Shown here one piece after another: positions 32,640 to 43,121 of a stretch of DNA of 64,000 nt; position 1 is the first letter of the stretch, and the number at the start of each line of letters is the position of its first letter. The stretch is from Streptococcus gwangjuense (lineage in GTDB: Bacteria > Bacillota > Bacilli > Lactobacillales > Streptococcaceae): NCBI RefSeq assembly GCF_003627155.1, contig NZ_CP032621.1, positions 1,523,501 to 1,587,500 of the forward strand. Reading direction: 5' to 3'. A program made the translations under genes and the position numbers. A model generated the notes under the pieces. The model searched no databases, was not told the DNA's origin, and worked only from the letters and a program-made list of their open reading frames with translations.

Positions 32640-32664
32640 AAAAATCCGCTTCAAGCGGATTCTT
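32640..32664 (-). terminator. Hairpin between folE and folBK
   Basis: AATCCGC/GCGGATT with TTTTTC on the minus strand, three bases after the folE stop. It looks like an intrinsic terminator or attenuator inside the operon. Confidence 0.65.
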
Positions 32665-32665
32665 T

Positions 32666-33220
32666 TTATAGTCCCATTAAACGATAAGCCTGGTCTCGGA
32701 GGTCCTTATCTGTTTCAAATAAGCCTCGAGCTACTGTCGTCAAGGTTGCAGTTCCCGGCTTTCTGACACCACGCATGCTCATACACATATGTTCCGCTTC
32801 AATGACAACAAAGGCTCCTTTAGCACCTAGGTAGTCCATCAAGGCATCGGCTACTTCGATATTCAATCGTTCTTGAATTTGCGGCTTTTTCGAATAAACT
32901 TCAACCGTACGGGCTAGCTTAGACAAACCTGCCACACGACCATCTGGAATGTAGGCAATATGCGCTCTACCATAAAATGGCAAGAAGTGGTGTTCACACA
33001 TGGTATGGAAAAAGATATCCTTTTCTACCACCATATTATCATCAATAATCTCAAAGGATTTTGACAAATGTTCCTCCGCTGTTTGACCAAGACCTGAAAA
33101 AATCTCTTGGTACATACGAGCCACACGAGCAGGTGTTTCCTGCAAGCCCTCGCGGTTAGCGTCCTCTCCGACAGCCTCGATAATCATTTTTACTGCTGCT
33201 TCAATCTTTTGTGTATCCAT
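32666..33220 (-). CDS. folE: GTP cyclohydrolase I (SulC)
   Basis: 184 aa. Zinc and catalytic residues are in [22 protein letters not shown] and in [24 protein letters not shown] is also present. It converts GTP to dihydroneopterin triphosphate, the entry to folate synthesis. The ATG lies 20 bases inside the end of folC, so the genes are coupled. Confidence 0.97.
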   Translation of the reverse strand: MDTQKIEAAVKMIIEAVGEDANREGLQETPARVARMYQEIFSGLGQTAEEHLSKSFEIIDDNMVVEKDIFFHTMCEHHFLPFYGRAHIAYIPDGRVAGLSKLARTVEVYSKKPQIQERLNIEVADALMDYLGAKGAFVVIEAEHMCMSMRGVRKPGTATLTTVARGLFETDKDLRDQAYRLMGL

Positions 33221-34523
33221 TCTCGTTCTTCCTCTCCATCAGATAGGCTCTCACTTGGCTCAAGAAATACAAGGAACCCGTGACAATCCTAACTGTTTTT
33301 TTCTCTTCTTTTTTATCTGTAAATTTCTGCTCTAGAAAATCCTGCCAACTTTGGAAGCTGAGATTTCTAGACTTAGCTGCCTCTTTCAGCACGCTTTCAT
33401 CCGTCGCCCGACTATCGTCAAAATGTGTCAGGGTAAGCTCGGTATCTGGCATGGTCCCCAGCAAGTCCAACATATCCTCCAAAGCCTTGGTTTTGATACA
33501 AGTAAAGAGGATTTCCTTATGATAATCCGCAAAGCGTTCTTGCAAGGTTGCTACTAAAGCCTTGATGGCATGAGGATTGTGAGCCCCATCCAAAATCATC
33601 AAGGGGTCTCTTGACACGATTTCCAAACGCCCTGGCCACCTTGTTTCTTCCAGAGCTTGAGCAAGCAAGTGATTGCTTGCTAGTTCTCGGCCATCCTCCT
33701 GACAAAAAGTATCAAGTAAAGCTATGGCCATCCCAGCATTCTCTATTTGGTACAAACCAAGCAGGCCAGTCTGGAAACGACCTTGTCTGACAGCACTGGT
33801 ATAGTCAAATACTTCACCCGTTACCACACTCTCTTGGTGACTGACATGATAATTTGCCCCGTAGGCAAGTCTCGACGCATCTTTCCCTTCCGCAATGCGG
33901 TCAATCACAGCCAAAGCTTCTGGAAAAATGCGACCTGTCACCAAGGGAATACCTTGTTTGATAATACCAGCTTTCTGCTCTGCTATGGCTTCCAAGGTGT
34001 CCCCAAGTAGGGCTACATGGTCCAGTCCAATGGTTGTGATGCCTGTTAAAACCGGCTGGCAAACATTGGTACTATCCAAGAGTCCACCCATGCCCACCTC
34101 CATAATGGCCACATCTACTTGCTCTGTGGCAAAGTAGTCATAGGCCAGAGCTGTGATAATCTCAAACTCGGTTGTTCCTTGTAAAGCAAGGCCCTTCTCC
34201 CCCTCAAGCAAAGACTCATAGTCTGCCATGAGGGCTTCTAGTCTAGCCTCGGGAATGGATTCCCCATTGATACTAATCTGGTCTGTGTAATGAATGAGAT
34301 AGGGGGAGTTGAAAACACCAACTCTCATCCCTAGCTTTTCTAGCATATTTTTCAAAAAAGCAATGGTAGACCCCTTGCCATTGGTCCCTCCGATATGGAT
34401 GACCTTGAGTTTTAGATGGGGATTGCCACGCAAAGCTAATAGTTCCACCATTCGTTCCAAACCAAAATGCGGTTGGTCCGTCCGGTAGTTAGCAATCCAC
34501 TGATTGTTTTCAATTTCTTTCAT
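33201..34523 (-). CDS. folC: Dihydrofolate/folylpolyglutamate synthase (SulB)
   Basis: 440 aa Mur-ligase-type protein: [10 protein letters not shown]-loop (about residue 45), [24 protein letters not shown] and LDGAHNPHA (about 312). It joins glutamate to dihydropteroate and to folates. It starts 1 base after the folP stop and overlaps folE. Confidence 0.96.
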   Translation of the reverse strand: MKEIENNQWIANYRTDQPHFGLERMVELLALRGNPHLKLKVIHIGGTNGKGSTIAFLKNMLEKLGMRVGVFNSPYLIHYTDQISINGESIPEARLEALMADYESLLEGEKGLALQGTTEFEIITALAYDYFATEQVDVAIMEVGMGGLLDSTNVCQPVLTGITTIGLDHVALLGDTLEAIAEQKAGIIKQGIPLVTGRIFPEALAVIDRIAEGKDASRLAYGANYHVSHQESVVTGEVFDYTSAVRQGRFQTGLLGLYQIENAGMAIALLDTFCQEDGRELASNHLLAQALEETRWPGRLEIVSRDPLMILDGAHNPHAIKALVATLQERFADYHKEILFTCIKTKALEDMLDLLGTMPDTELTLTHFDDSRATDESVLKEAAKSRNLSFQSWQDFLEQKFTDKKEEKKTVRIVTGSLYFLSQVRAYLMERKNENGYTKD

Positions 34524-34524
34524 C

Positions 34525-35508
<984 letters not shown>

Positions 35509-35510
35509 CT

Positions 35511-35519
35511 ATTTTACCA
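35511..35519 (-). promoter_or_regulatory. Extended -10 for the folate operon
   Basis: TG-G-TAAAAT on the minus strand, 42 bases upstream of the folP ATG. Confidence 0.6.
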
Positions 35520-35592
35520 TAAAAAGAAAAAGATGGACACGATTGCATTCATCTTTCTCCCAATAGAAACAAGTAAGCAATTGTCAAAAATC

Positions 35593-36300
35593 TTAAACAG
35601 AAATACCTAATGTCCGACTCACGATTACCACAAGAGCCAACAAACAAAAAGCAACCCCATTCACAATCATGTGAAGCAAAATAGACATTTCCAGACGTTG
35701 GGTCTTATAAGCCGTCCAAGATAGCACCGTGGACATACCTCCATAAATCAATAAAGAAGGTAAATTACTTGGTTGGTGCAATAAGGCAAATACAATGGTA
35801 CCTACTATAAATCCCAAGTTCTCCTTGCCTCGGAAAATCTTTTTAGGAACAATCCCACGGCACAAGATTTCCTCACAAATCGGAGCAAGCAAGGCCAGCA
35901 AGAAGAAACTGGAAATTAAAGAACTATTTTGAACCATATCATTAATCTGAGACTGATTCCCTGTTGTCGTCTCATTTGACAGTTGCAACAAGATAGAACC
36001 AAGTATATTTGAACAGATAATGACTAAATAACTTAATCCTAAACGTGCTAGATCCTTAGCTCTAAAAAAAGAAAAATTAAAACTTGCTAGCTGCGTTTTA
36101 CGAGCTCCAAAAATAAATAGTACTAAAACTACAATTGAAATACCAGCAACTATCAGTCCTGACTGTAACAATGGTACTGCATTTAAAGTTAAAATAGCAG
36201 TAACCCCTATAGGAATCTGATATAAAATTGTCGCTAGCAGAAAGATTAACAGCCAACCTGCACGATTCAATAATTCTTTCCAGATACTTTTCTCTTTCAT
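35593..36300 (-). CDS. CPBP family intramembrane metalloprotease
   Basis: 235 aa with about eight hydrophobic helices. Motif 1 APICEEILCRGIV (EExxxR, about residue 145) and motif 2 FALLHQPSNLP (His, about 178) are the metal-site motifs of the CAAX protease/bacteriocin-processing family. Such proteins often guard against or process bacteriocins, but no bacteriocin gene is adjacent. The ATG at 36300 has AAGGAG 7 bases upstream; a GTG just before it is also possible. Confidence 0.88.
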   Translation of the reverse strand: MKEKSIWKELLNRAGWLLIFLLATILYQIPIGVTAILTLNAVPLLQSGLIVAGISIVVLVLFIFGARKTQLASFNFSFFRAKDLARLGLSYLVIICSNILGSILLQLSNETTTGNQSQINDMVQNSSLISSFFLLALLAPICEEILCRGIVPKKIFRGKENLGFIVGTIVFALLHQPSNLPSLLIYGGMSTVLSWTAYKTQRLEMSILLHMIVNGVAFCLLALVVIVSRTLGISV

Positions 36301-36320
36301 CACCTATCTCCTTTGTATTA

Positions 36321-36343
36321 AAAAAGGGGGAAAGTCCCCCTGG
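36321..36343 (-). terminator. Terminator after the purine permease gene
   Basis: GGGGG/CCCCC stem with a 5-base loop and TTTTTT on the minus strand. Confidence 0.8.
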
Positions 36344-36352
36344 GTTATCCTA

Positions 36353-37771
36353 TTATAAGGCCATACTAATATAGTTAAGGATAAACAAGGCATCCAAAAT
36401 CCAAATCATTACATGAACATCTTTAGCTTGACCTTTGACAAGCTTAGTCAAGGTGTAAGTCAAGAAACCAACTGCAATCCCTTGAGTGATAGAGTAGCTG
36501 AATCCCATAAAGATAGATGTGAAGAAGGCAGGAACCGCTTCAGCCATATCATCCCAATGGATATTTTTCAAGCTAGCCAACATCATAATCCCAACGATAA
36601 TCAAGATTGGAGCTGTAGCAGCTGTTGGTACGATAGCTAGAAGTGGGCTAAAGAAACTTGAAATTGCAAAACAGATTGCCACAACCAAAGCTGTCAAACC
36701 AGTACGTCCACCTGCACCGATACCAGCAGCAGACTCAACATAAGTCGTTACGTTTGAAGTACCGGCGATAGCACCAATTGAAGTACCAATCAAATCAGAG
36801 TAAAGAGCCTTGTCCAACTTAGCTGATTGATGATTTTCACCATTTGTCGCTACGATACCAACTTTTTCACCAGTACCGATCAAAGTACCAATTGTATCAA
36901 AAATATCTGTCAACGAGAAGGCAAGAATAGCCATAAGAGTTTCAGGCAAGCGAGCTGTATCTGAAATCAAAGCTCCCAAACCTTCTGAACCAAGAGCTGC
37001 ACCAAAGACTCTCTTCAAGTCTTCAAAGGCTGCACCAACATGGTTGTTAGCAAAATCGATACTAGACAAATCTACCAAACCAACTGCAATAGCAAGAACA
37101 GTTGTTGTCAAGATAGAGAGAATAATTCCCCCTTTAATCCCTTTGATAACAAAGAAGATAGTAATGGCAAGTCCTGCAAGAGCCACCAAAACAGCTGGAT
37201 TATTAAAGCTGACCAATCCTGGAACTGCTGAAGAGTTTGCTGCAATCGTTGCTTGAGCCTTGTCAGCCCCTTCTCCTACAACAGTATAGTTGCCTGGATC
37301 AATCGTAAATTTCAAAAATCCAGCATTCTTAATTCCCACGTAGGCAAGAAAGACACCGATACCAGCTGAAATAGCTGAACGAAGAGCATTTGGAATCGAT
37401 TCAATGATCATTTTACGAACATTTGTCAAGGTAATAATCAATGAGATAATTCCACAGATGAAGACCATAGCCAAGGCTTCTTGCCATGAATAACCAAGCC
37501 CGAATACAACTGTAAATGTAAAGAAGGCGTTAAGACCCATACCTGGTGCTTGAGCATAAGGTAAGTTGGCGTAGAAGGCCATCATCAAGGTACCTGCTAC
37601 TGCACCAATAATCGTTGCGAGAAACACACCCTGAGCAGGCATCCCTGTTTGCGAAAGAATTTGTGGGTTTACAAAGAGAATATAACTCATTGCAAAGAAA
37701 GTTGTTAAACCAGCGAGAACCTCTGTACGAACGTCTGTACCGTTCTCTTTTAGTTTAAATAATTTGTCCAT
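36353..37771 (-). CDS. NCS2-type hypoxanthine/guanine (AzgA/PbuG-like) permease
   Basis: 472 aa from the ATG at 37771, with AAAAGGAG 7 bases upstream. About 12-14 membrane segments are present, with AzgA-type signatures: TEVLAGLTTFFAMSYILFVNP, APGMGLNAFFTF, FSLTDIFDTIGTLIGTGEK and TYVESAAGIGAGGRTGLTALV. It takes up purine bases by proton symport. No purine riboswitch is evident in the short leader, but a clear promoter is. Confidence 0.9.
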   Translation of the reverse strand: MDKLFKLKENGTDVRTEVLAGLTTFFAMSYILFVNPQILSQTGMPAQGVFLATIIGAVAGTLMMAFYANLPYAQAPGMGLNAFFTFTVVFGLGYSWQEALAMVFICGIISLIITLTNVRKMIIESIPNALRSAISAGIGVFLAYVGIKNAGFLKFTIDPGNYTVVGEGADKAQATIAANSSAVPGLVSFNNPAVLVALAGLAITIFFVIKGIKGGIILSILTTTVLAIAVGLVDLSSIDFANNHVGAAFEDLKRVFGAALGSEGLGALISDTARLPETLMAILAFSLTDIFDTIGTLIGTGEKVGIVATNGENHQSAKLDKALYSDLIGTSIGAIAGTSNVTTYVESAAGIGAGGRTGLTALVVAICFAISSFFSPLLAIVPTAATAPILIIVGIMMLASLKNIHWDDMAEAVPAFFTSIFMGFSYSITQGIAVGFLTYTLTKLVKGQAKDVHVMIWILDALFILNYISMAL

Positions 37772-37808
37772 TATTAATCTCCTTTTAATTTTTACGAACA
37801 ATAACAGA

Positions 37809-37837
37809 ATTATATCATTTATCATTCACTTTTTCAA
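37809..37837 (-). promoter_or_regulatory. Promoter for the purine permease gene
   Basis: TTGAAA (reverse of 37832-37837), 17-base spacer, TG-A-TATAAT (-10 reverse of 37809-37814), 38 bases from the start codon. Confidence 0.8.
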
Positions 37838-37913
37838 CATCTTTGTTTAATTTATTTAAGAAATTGATGGAATTTCATTTTTTGTTTGGAATCTGCTTTT
37901 CTGTCTGCTTTTT

Positions 37914-37921
37914 GTTATAAT
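37914..37921 (+). promoter_or_regulatory. Extended -10 for the HAD gene
   Basis: TG-T-TATAAT, 39 bases before the ATG at 37961. Confidence 0.6.
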
Positions 37922-37960
37922 AGTAGACATCTTATCTGGAAAGACACTAGAAAGGTTTAT

Positions 37961-38773
37961 ATGACGAAAAAAATTATTGCAGTTGACCTAGATGGAACCC
38001 TGCTCAACTCAGACAGTCAGATTTCTGACTTTACCAAAGAAACTATTAAAAAAGTTACTGAAAAAGGGCATCAGGTTATTATTACGACAGGTCGCCCTTA
38101 CCGCATGTCAAAAGATTTCTACCGTGAATTAGGCTTAGACACTCCTATGATTAATTTCAACGGCTCCCTTACTCATTTACCAGACCAAGCTTGGGACTTT
38201 GAAAAGTGTTTGACCGTAGACAAAAAATATCTGCTCGATATGGTTCAACGTTCAGAAGATATTCAAGCCGATTTTATCGCTGGAGAATATCGTAAAAAAT
38301 TCTACATTACAAATCCCAATGAAGAAATTGCCGATCCTAAACTATTTGGTATAGAAGCTTTCCAGCCTGAAGATCAATTCAATCCTGAATTGGTGACCAA
38401 GGATCCTAACTGTATTCTGTTGCAGACCAGAGCTAGTGACAAGTATGCCTTGGCAAAAGAAATGAATGCCTTCTACCAGTATCAACTTTCTATTAATACT
38501 TGGGGTGGTCCGCTCAATATCCTTGAGTGTACCCCAAAAGGAGTCAATAAGGCCTTCGCCTTGGACTACTTGCTCAAGGTAATGAACCGCGACAAAAAGG
38601 ATTTGATTGCCTTTGGAGATGAACACAATGATACCGAAATGCTCGCTTTTGCTGGGAAAGGTTATGCCATGAAAAATGCCAATCCTGAGCTACTCCCCTA
38701 TGCAGATGAGCAAATTTCCTTGACAAATGACCAAGACGGGGTTGCCAAAACCCTGCAAGATTTATTCTTATAG
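37961..38773 (+). CDS. Cof-type HAD-IIB phosphatase
   Basis: 270 aa from the ATG at 37961 with GAAAGG upstream. Motif I AVDLDGTLLNSD, motif II ITTGRP, and motif IV AFGDEHNDTEMLAFAG are present, with a C2B cap between. Such enzymes dephosphorylate sugar phosphates or flavin/pyridoxal precursors; the substrate is not predictable. It ends at a perfect hairpin. Confidence 0.9.
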   Translation: MTKKIIAVDLDGTLLNSDSQISDFTKETIKKVTEKGHQVIITTGRPYRMSKDFYRELGLDTPMINFNGSLTHLPDQAWDFEKCLTVDKKYLLDMVQRSEDIQADFIAGEYRKKFYITNPNEEIADPKLFGIEAFQPEDQFNPELVTKDPNCILLQTRASDKYALAKEMNAFYQYQLSINTWGGPLNILECTPKGVNKAFALDYLLKVMNRDKKDLIAFGDEHNDTEMLAFAGKGYAMKNANPELLPYADEQISLTNDQDGVAKTLQDLFL

Positions 38774-38781
38774 TCCATTCT

Positions 38782-38810
38782 GACCAGCTTGCAAGCTGGT
38801 CTTTGTGCTC
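38782..38810 (+). terminator. Terminator after the HAD gene
   Basis: Perfect 20-base palindrome GACCAGCTTGCAAGCTGGTC followed by a T-rich tail. Confidence 0.75.
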
Positions 38811-38866
38811 TTTTCACAGTCTCATCAACCAGTTAATCGATTGTTCTACTTTTTGCCTCCAAAACC

Positions 38867-38895
38867 TTGGAAAAGGCTTTCTTTTGTGATATAAT
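38867..38895 (+). promoter_or_regulatory. adhP promoter with about 95-base leader
   Basis: TTGGAA (38867-38872), 17-base spacer, extended -10 TG-A-TATAAT (38890-38895). The leader to 38997 has no clear riboswitch fold. Confidence 0.75.
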
Positions 38896-38997
38896 TCACA
38901 TATAAATACAAGAGAGCTCGTCATACTCGACTCTGTTGACACAAAATCAATCCAGTCCCGTTATCCCTGTTCTCGGTCAATATCAAGGAGGATAGCT

Positions 38998-40017
38998 ATG
39001 AAAGCTGTTGTTGTAAATCCAGAAAGCACTGGTGTTGCTGTTGAAGAAAAAGTACTCCGTCCACTTGAAACTGGGGAAGCACTTGTAGAAATTGAATACT
39101 GTGGTGTTTGCCACACTGACCTCCACGTTGCCCATGGTGACTTTGGTCAAGTACCAGGACGTGTTCTAGGACACGAAGGTGTTGGTATCGTTAAGGAAAT
39201 TGCACCAGATGTGAAAAGCCTTAAAGTCGGTGACCGCGTCAGCGTTGCTTGGTTCTTTGAAGGATGTGGCACTTGCGAATACTGTACAACTGGTCGCGAA
39301 ACCCTTTGCCGTACAGTAAAAAATGCCGGTTACTCAGTAGATGGTGGTATGGCTGAACAATGTATCGTAACTGCAGATTATGCTGTTAAAGTTCCTGACG
39401 GACTTGATCCAGCCCAAGCTTCTTCTATCACATGTGCTGGTGTAACAACCTATAAGGCTATTAAAGAAGCCAAAGTTGAACCAGGTCAATGGGTTGTTCT
39501 TTACGGTGCTGGTGGACTTGGTAACCTCGCAGTTCAATATGCTAAAAAAGTTTTCAACGCTCATGTTATCGCAGTTGATATCAACAATGACAAACTTGCC
39601 CTTGCAAAAGAAGTAGGCGCTGACATTGTGATTAACGGTCTAGAAGTTGAAGATGTACCAGGACTTATTAAAGAAAAAACAGATGGCGGAGCTCATTCAG
39701 CTGTCGTAACCGCTGTATCTAAAGTTGCCTTTAACCAAGCTGTTGATTCTGTACGCGCTGGTGGTCGTGTCGTTGCTGTTGGTCTTCCTTCTGAAATGAT
39801 GGAACTCAGCATCGTCAAAACCGTTCTAGATGGAATCCAAGTCATCGGTTCTCTGGTTGGAACTCGTAAAGACTTGGAAGAAGCCTTCCAATTTGGTGCA
39901 GAAGGTTTGGTAGTCCCAGTTGTCCAAAAACGTCCAGTAGAAGATGCGGTAGCCGTTTTCGACGAAATGGAAAAAGGTCAAATCCAAGGACGTATGGTAC
40001 TCGACTTCACCCACTAA
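38998..40017 (+). CDS. adhP: Zinc-dependent alcohol dehydrogenase AdhP
   Basis: 339 aa. It has catalytic zinc ligands in CGVCHTDLH (Cys36 region) and GHEGVG (His), structural zinc cysteines [15 protein letters not shown], and the Rossmann [14 protein letters not shown] (about 172). It interconverts acetaldehyde and ethanol (or other primary alcohols) with NAD. Strong AAGGAGG ribosome site. It is a single gene between the HAD gene and manLMN. Confidence 0.94.
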   Translation: MKAVVVNPESTGVAVEEKVLRPLETGEALVEIEYCGVCHTDLHVAHGDFGQVPGRVLGHEGVGIVKEIAPDVKSLKVGDRVSVAWFFEGCGTCEYCTTGRETLCRTVKNAGYSVDGGMAEQCIVTADYAVKVPDGLDPAQASSITCAGVTTYKAIKEAKVEPGQWVVLYGAGGLGNLAVQYAKKVFNAHVIAVDINNDKLALAKEVGADIVINGLEVEDVPGLIKEKTDGGAHSAVVTAVSKVAFNQAVDSVRAGGRVVAVGLPSEMMELSIVKTVLDGIQVIGSLVGTRKDLEEAFQFGAEGLVVPVVQKRPVEDAVAVFDEMEKGQIQGRMVLDFTH

Positions 40018-40036
40018 TCTAATAAAAACCTATTTT

Positions 40037-40066
40037 AAAAGTTGGAATGCGCTTCCAACTTTTTTA
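40037..40066 (+). terminator. Terminator after adhP
   Basis: AAAAGTTGGAA/TTCCAACTTTTTT with a 5-base loop. Confidence 0.85.
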
Positions 40067-40173
40067 TATTAAATTTTAATATCAAAAATTACTATGTCTT
40101 CTTGAAACCTTATTATATCAATATCATTAAATACACTATTTAAATGTTTTCTTGAATATTTTATATCAAATAG

Positions 40174-40202
40174 TTGCTTTTTATATGAAAACGGTTTATA
40201 CT
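40174..40202 (+). promoter_or_regulatory. manLMN promoter with overlapping cre-like site
   Basis: TTGCTT (40174-40179), 17-base spacer, TATACT (40197-40202). ATGAAAACGGTTTATA (40185-40200) matches the cre consensus at 14 of 16 positions and covers the spacer and -10, so CcpA bound there would block RNA polymerase. Confidence 0.6.
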
Positions 40203-40263
40203 TATTTAGTCTTAAAGTTTTCTTAAATGAAGACTGAAACAACAAAAAGGAGGAATGACAATA

Positions 40264-41253
40264 ATGAGTATCGGAATCATTATTGCGAGCCACGGCGAAT
40301 TTGCTGCGGGTATTCATCAGTCAGGATCTATGATCTTTGGTGAACAAGAAAAGGTTCAAGTTGTAACCTTTATGCCAAATGAAGGTCCTGATGATCTATA
40401 CGCTAAGTTTAATAACGCTGTTGCTGCATTTGACGCAGAAGATGAGGTTCTAGTTTTGGCTGACCTTTGGAGTGGATCTCCATTCAACCAAGCTAGCCGC
40501 GTGATGGGAGAAAATCCTGAGCGTAAGTTTGCTATCATCACAGGACTTAACTTACCGATGTTGATTCAAGCCTATACAGAGCGCCTGATGGACGCTGCTG
40601 CAGGTGTAGAAAAAGTCGCTGCTAATATTATTAAAGAAGCCAAAGATGGCATCAAAGCTCTTCCAGAAGAGCTAAATCCAGCTGAGGAAGTTGCAAGTGC
40701 TGCAGCTGCTCCAGTTGCCCAAGCTGCTATCCCAGAAGGAACTGTTATCGGAGATGGAAAACTCAAGATTAACCTTGCCCGTCTGGACACTCGTCTCCTT
40801 CACGGTCAGGTTGCCACCGCTTGGACTCCAGATTCAAAAGCAGACCGTATCATCGTTGCTTCAGACAATGTCGCCAACGACGACCTTCGTAAAGAATTGA
40901 TTAAACAAGCAGCTCCAAATAATGTCAGAGCCAATGTGGTTCCAATTCAAAAATTGATCGAGGTTTCAAAAGACCCACGCTTTGGAGAAACACATGCCCT
41001 TATCTTGTTTGAAACACCTCAAGATGCCCTTCGTGCAATCGAAGGTGGCGTGCCAATCAAGACCCTTAACGTAGGATCAATGGCTCACTCAACAGGTAAA
41101 ACAATGGTCAACAACGTTTTGTCTATGGATAAAGACGACGTTGCAACATTTGAAAAAATGCGTGACCTCGGTGTTGAATTTGACGTACGTAAAGTACCAA
41201 ACGACACCAAAAAAGATTTGTTTGATTTGATCAGCAAAGCCAACGTTCAATAA
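40264..41253 (+). CDS. manL: PTS mannose-family EIIAB component ManL
   Basis: 329 aa from the ATG at 40264; an ATG at 40255 lies only one base from GGAGGA and is unlikely. The EIIA domain (1-130) has phospho-His10 in [10 protein letters not shown] linker rich in Ala and Pro (about 140-158) joins the EIIB domain, phospho-His180 in [13 protein letters not shown]. It passes phosphate from HPr to the sugar. ManLMN is the main uptake system for glucose, mannose and amino sugars in pneumococcus and a class IIa bacteriocin receptor. Confidence 0.96.
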
Positions 41254-41329
41254 TAGACATCAATAACTATCGAAGAATTCAAAGAAAATTTTTCACTTTA
41301 TTATCATAAAATAGAAAAGGAATAAAACC

Positions 41330-42142
41330 ATGTCAGATATTTCAATTATTTCTGCTATCTTGGTTGTAGTTGTTGCCTTCCTTGCAGGTCTTGAAGGTAT
41401 CCTCGACCAATTCCAATTCCATCAACCAATCGTCGCATGTACCCTTATCGGTCTTGTAACAGGTAACCTTGAAGCAGGGGTTATGCTTGGTGGATCACTT
41501 CAAATGATCGCCCTTGGCTGGGCAAACATCGGAGCTGCCGTAGCTCCTGACGCTGCTCTTGCATCTGTTGCCGCAGCAATCATCTTGATCAAAGGTGGTA
41601 ACTTTACTACTGAAGGTATCGCCGTTGCAACAGCAACAGCTATCCCTCTTGCCGTAGCTGGACTTTTCTTGACAATGATTGTTCGTACAATCTCAGTTGG
41701 TTTGGTTCACACTGCAGACGCAGCTGCTAAAGAAGGAAATATTGCAGCTGTTGAACGTGCTCACTTTATCGCACTTCTTCTTCAAGGTCTTCGTATTGCT
41801 ATCCCTGCTGCCTTCCTTATCGCTATCCCTGCTTCTGCCGTTCAAGATGCTCTTAAATTAATGCCAGACTGGTTGAATGGTGGTATGGCTGTAGGTGGTG
41901 CTATGGTCGTTGCCGTTGGTTACGCTATGGTTATCAACATGATGGCAACTCGTGAAGTATGGCCATTCTTCGCACTCGGTTTTGCCTTTGCTGCCATTTC
42001 TCAATTGACTTTGATTGCACTTGGTGTAATCGGTGTTGCCCTTGCCTTCATCTACCTTAACCTTTCAAAACAAGGTGGTAACGGTGGCGGAGGAGCTGCG
42101 ACTTCTAACGACCCAATCGGTGATATCCTAGAAGACTACTAG
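41330..42142 (+). CDS. manM: PTS mannose-family EIIC component ManM
   Basis: 270 aa. Hydrophobic throughout, with the EIIC-Man signature AGLEGILDQFQFHQPIVACTLIGLVTGNLEAGVMLGGSLQMIALGWANIGAA in consecutive blocks and GNFTTEGIA. It forms the sugar channel with ManN. The Gly-rich C-terminus (GGNGGGG) is usual for this family. AAAAGGAATAAAACC precedes the start; 76 bases separate it from manL. Confidence 0.96.
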   Translation: MSDISIISAILVVVVAFLAGLEGILDQFQFHQPIVACTLIGLVTGNLEAGVMLGGSLQMIALGWANIGAAVAPDAALASVAAAIILIKGGNFTTEGIAVATATAIPLAVAGLFLTMIVRTISVGLVHTADAAAKEGNIAAVERAHFIALLLQGLRIAIPAAFLIAIPASAVQDALKLMPDWLNGGMAVGGAMVVAVGYAMVINMMATREVWPFFALGFAFAAISQLTLIALGVIGVALAFIYLNLSKQGGNGGGGAATSNDPIGDILEDY

Positions 42143-42156
42143 AAAGGGGAACAATC

Positions 42157-43068
42157 ATGACTGAAAAACTTCAATTATCAAAATCAGATCGTAAAAAAGT
42201 TTGGTGGCGTTCACAATTCCTTCAAGGTTCTTGGAACTACGAACGTATGCAAAACTTGGGTTGGGCTTATTCATTAATCCCAGCTATCAAAAAATTGTAC
42301 ACTACTAAAGAAGACCAAGCTGCTGCTCTTGAGCGTCACCTTGAGTTCTTCAATACTCACCCATACGTAGCTGCTCCTATCATGGGGGTTACTCTTGCAC
42401 TTGAAGAAGAACGCGCTAACGGTGTTGAAATCGATGACGCTGCTATCCAAGGGGTTAAAATCGGTATGATGGGACCTCTTGCTGGTATCGGTGACCCAGT
42501 ATTCTGGTTTACAGTTCGTCCTATCCTTGGAGCTCTTGGTGCATCACTTGCTGCATCTGGTAACTTAGTTGGGCCACTTCTCTTCTTCTTCGGATGGAAT
42601 GCGATCCGTATGGCCTTCCTATGGTACACACAAGAGTTTGGTTACAAAGCTGGATCTGAAATCACTAAAGATATGTCTGGTGGTATCTTGAAAGACATCA
42701 CTAAAGGTGCTTCTATCCTTGGTATGTTCATCCTTGCCGTTCTTGTACAACGTTGGGTATCGATTAACTTCACTGTTAACCTTCCTGGTAAACAATTGGC
42801 TGAAGGTGCCTACATCAAATTCCCAGAAGGACCTGTATCAGGTGCTGAATTGAAAGGTATCCTTGGTCAAGCACTTGGTGGATTGAGCTTGGATAGCGTT
42901 CAACCACAAACCCTGCAAGGTCAGTTGAACTCATTGATTCCAGGATTGATGGGACTTCTCCTTACTTTCCTTTGCATGTGGTTGCTTAAGAAAAAAGTAT
43001 CACCAATCTCAATCATCCTTGCACTCTTTGCAGTAGGTATCGCAGCTCGTTTCTTCGGTATCATGTAA
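42157..43068 (+). CDS. manN: PTS mannose-family EIID component ManN
   Basis: 303 aa. The family marks are NYERMQNLGWAYSLIPAI, HLEFFNTHPYVAAPIMGVTLALEEE, MMGPLAGIGDPVFWFTVRPILGALGASLA and WNAIRMAFLWYTQEFGYKAG. It makes up the membrane complex with ManM and is bound by class IIa bacteriocins. AAAGGGG is 7 bases before the ATG, 14 bases after manM. Confidence 0.96.
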   Translation: MTEKLQLSKSDRKKVWWRSQFLQGSWNYERMQNLGWAYSLIPAIKKLYTTKEDQAAALERHLEFFNTHPYVAAPIMGVTLALEEERANGVEIDDAAIQGVKIGMMGPLAGIGDPVFWFTVRPILGALGASLAASGNLVGPLLFFFGWNAIRMAFLWYTQEFGYKAGSEITKDMSGGILKDITKGASILGMFILAVLVQRWVSINFTVNLPGKQLAEGAYIKFPEGPVSGAELKGILGQALGGLSLDSVQPQTLQGQLNSLIPGLMGLLLTFLCMWLLKKKVSPISIILALFAVGIAARFFGIM

Positions 43069-43080
43069 TCAAGCAACTTA

Positions 43081-43115
43081 AAAGGAACCAGGTTCTAAAC
43101 CTGATTCCTTTTTCT
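43081..43115. terminator. Terminator between convergent manN and pepC
   Basis: AAAGGAACCAGG/CCTGATTCCTTTTT with one mismatch and a 7-base loop. Confidence 0.85.
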
Positions 43116-43121
43116 ATGCTT

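Noticed and set aside
37772-37808. Possible purine riboswitch before the NCS2 permease
   Set aside because: The leader between promoter and ribosome site is only about 35 bases, too short for the roughly 65-base aptamer.
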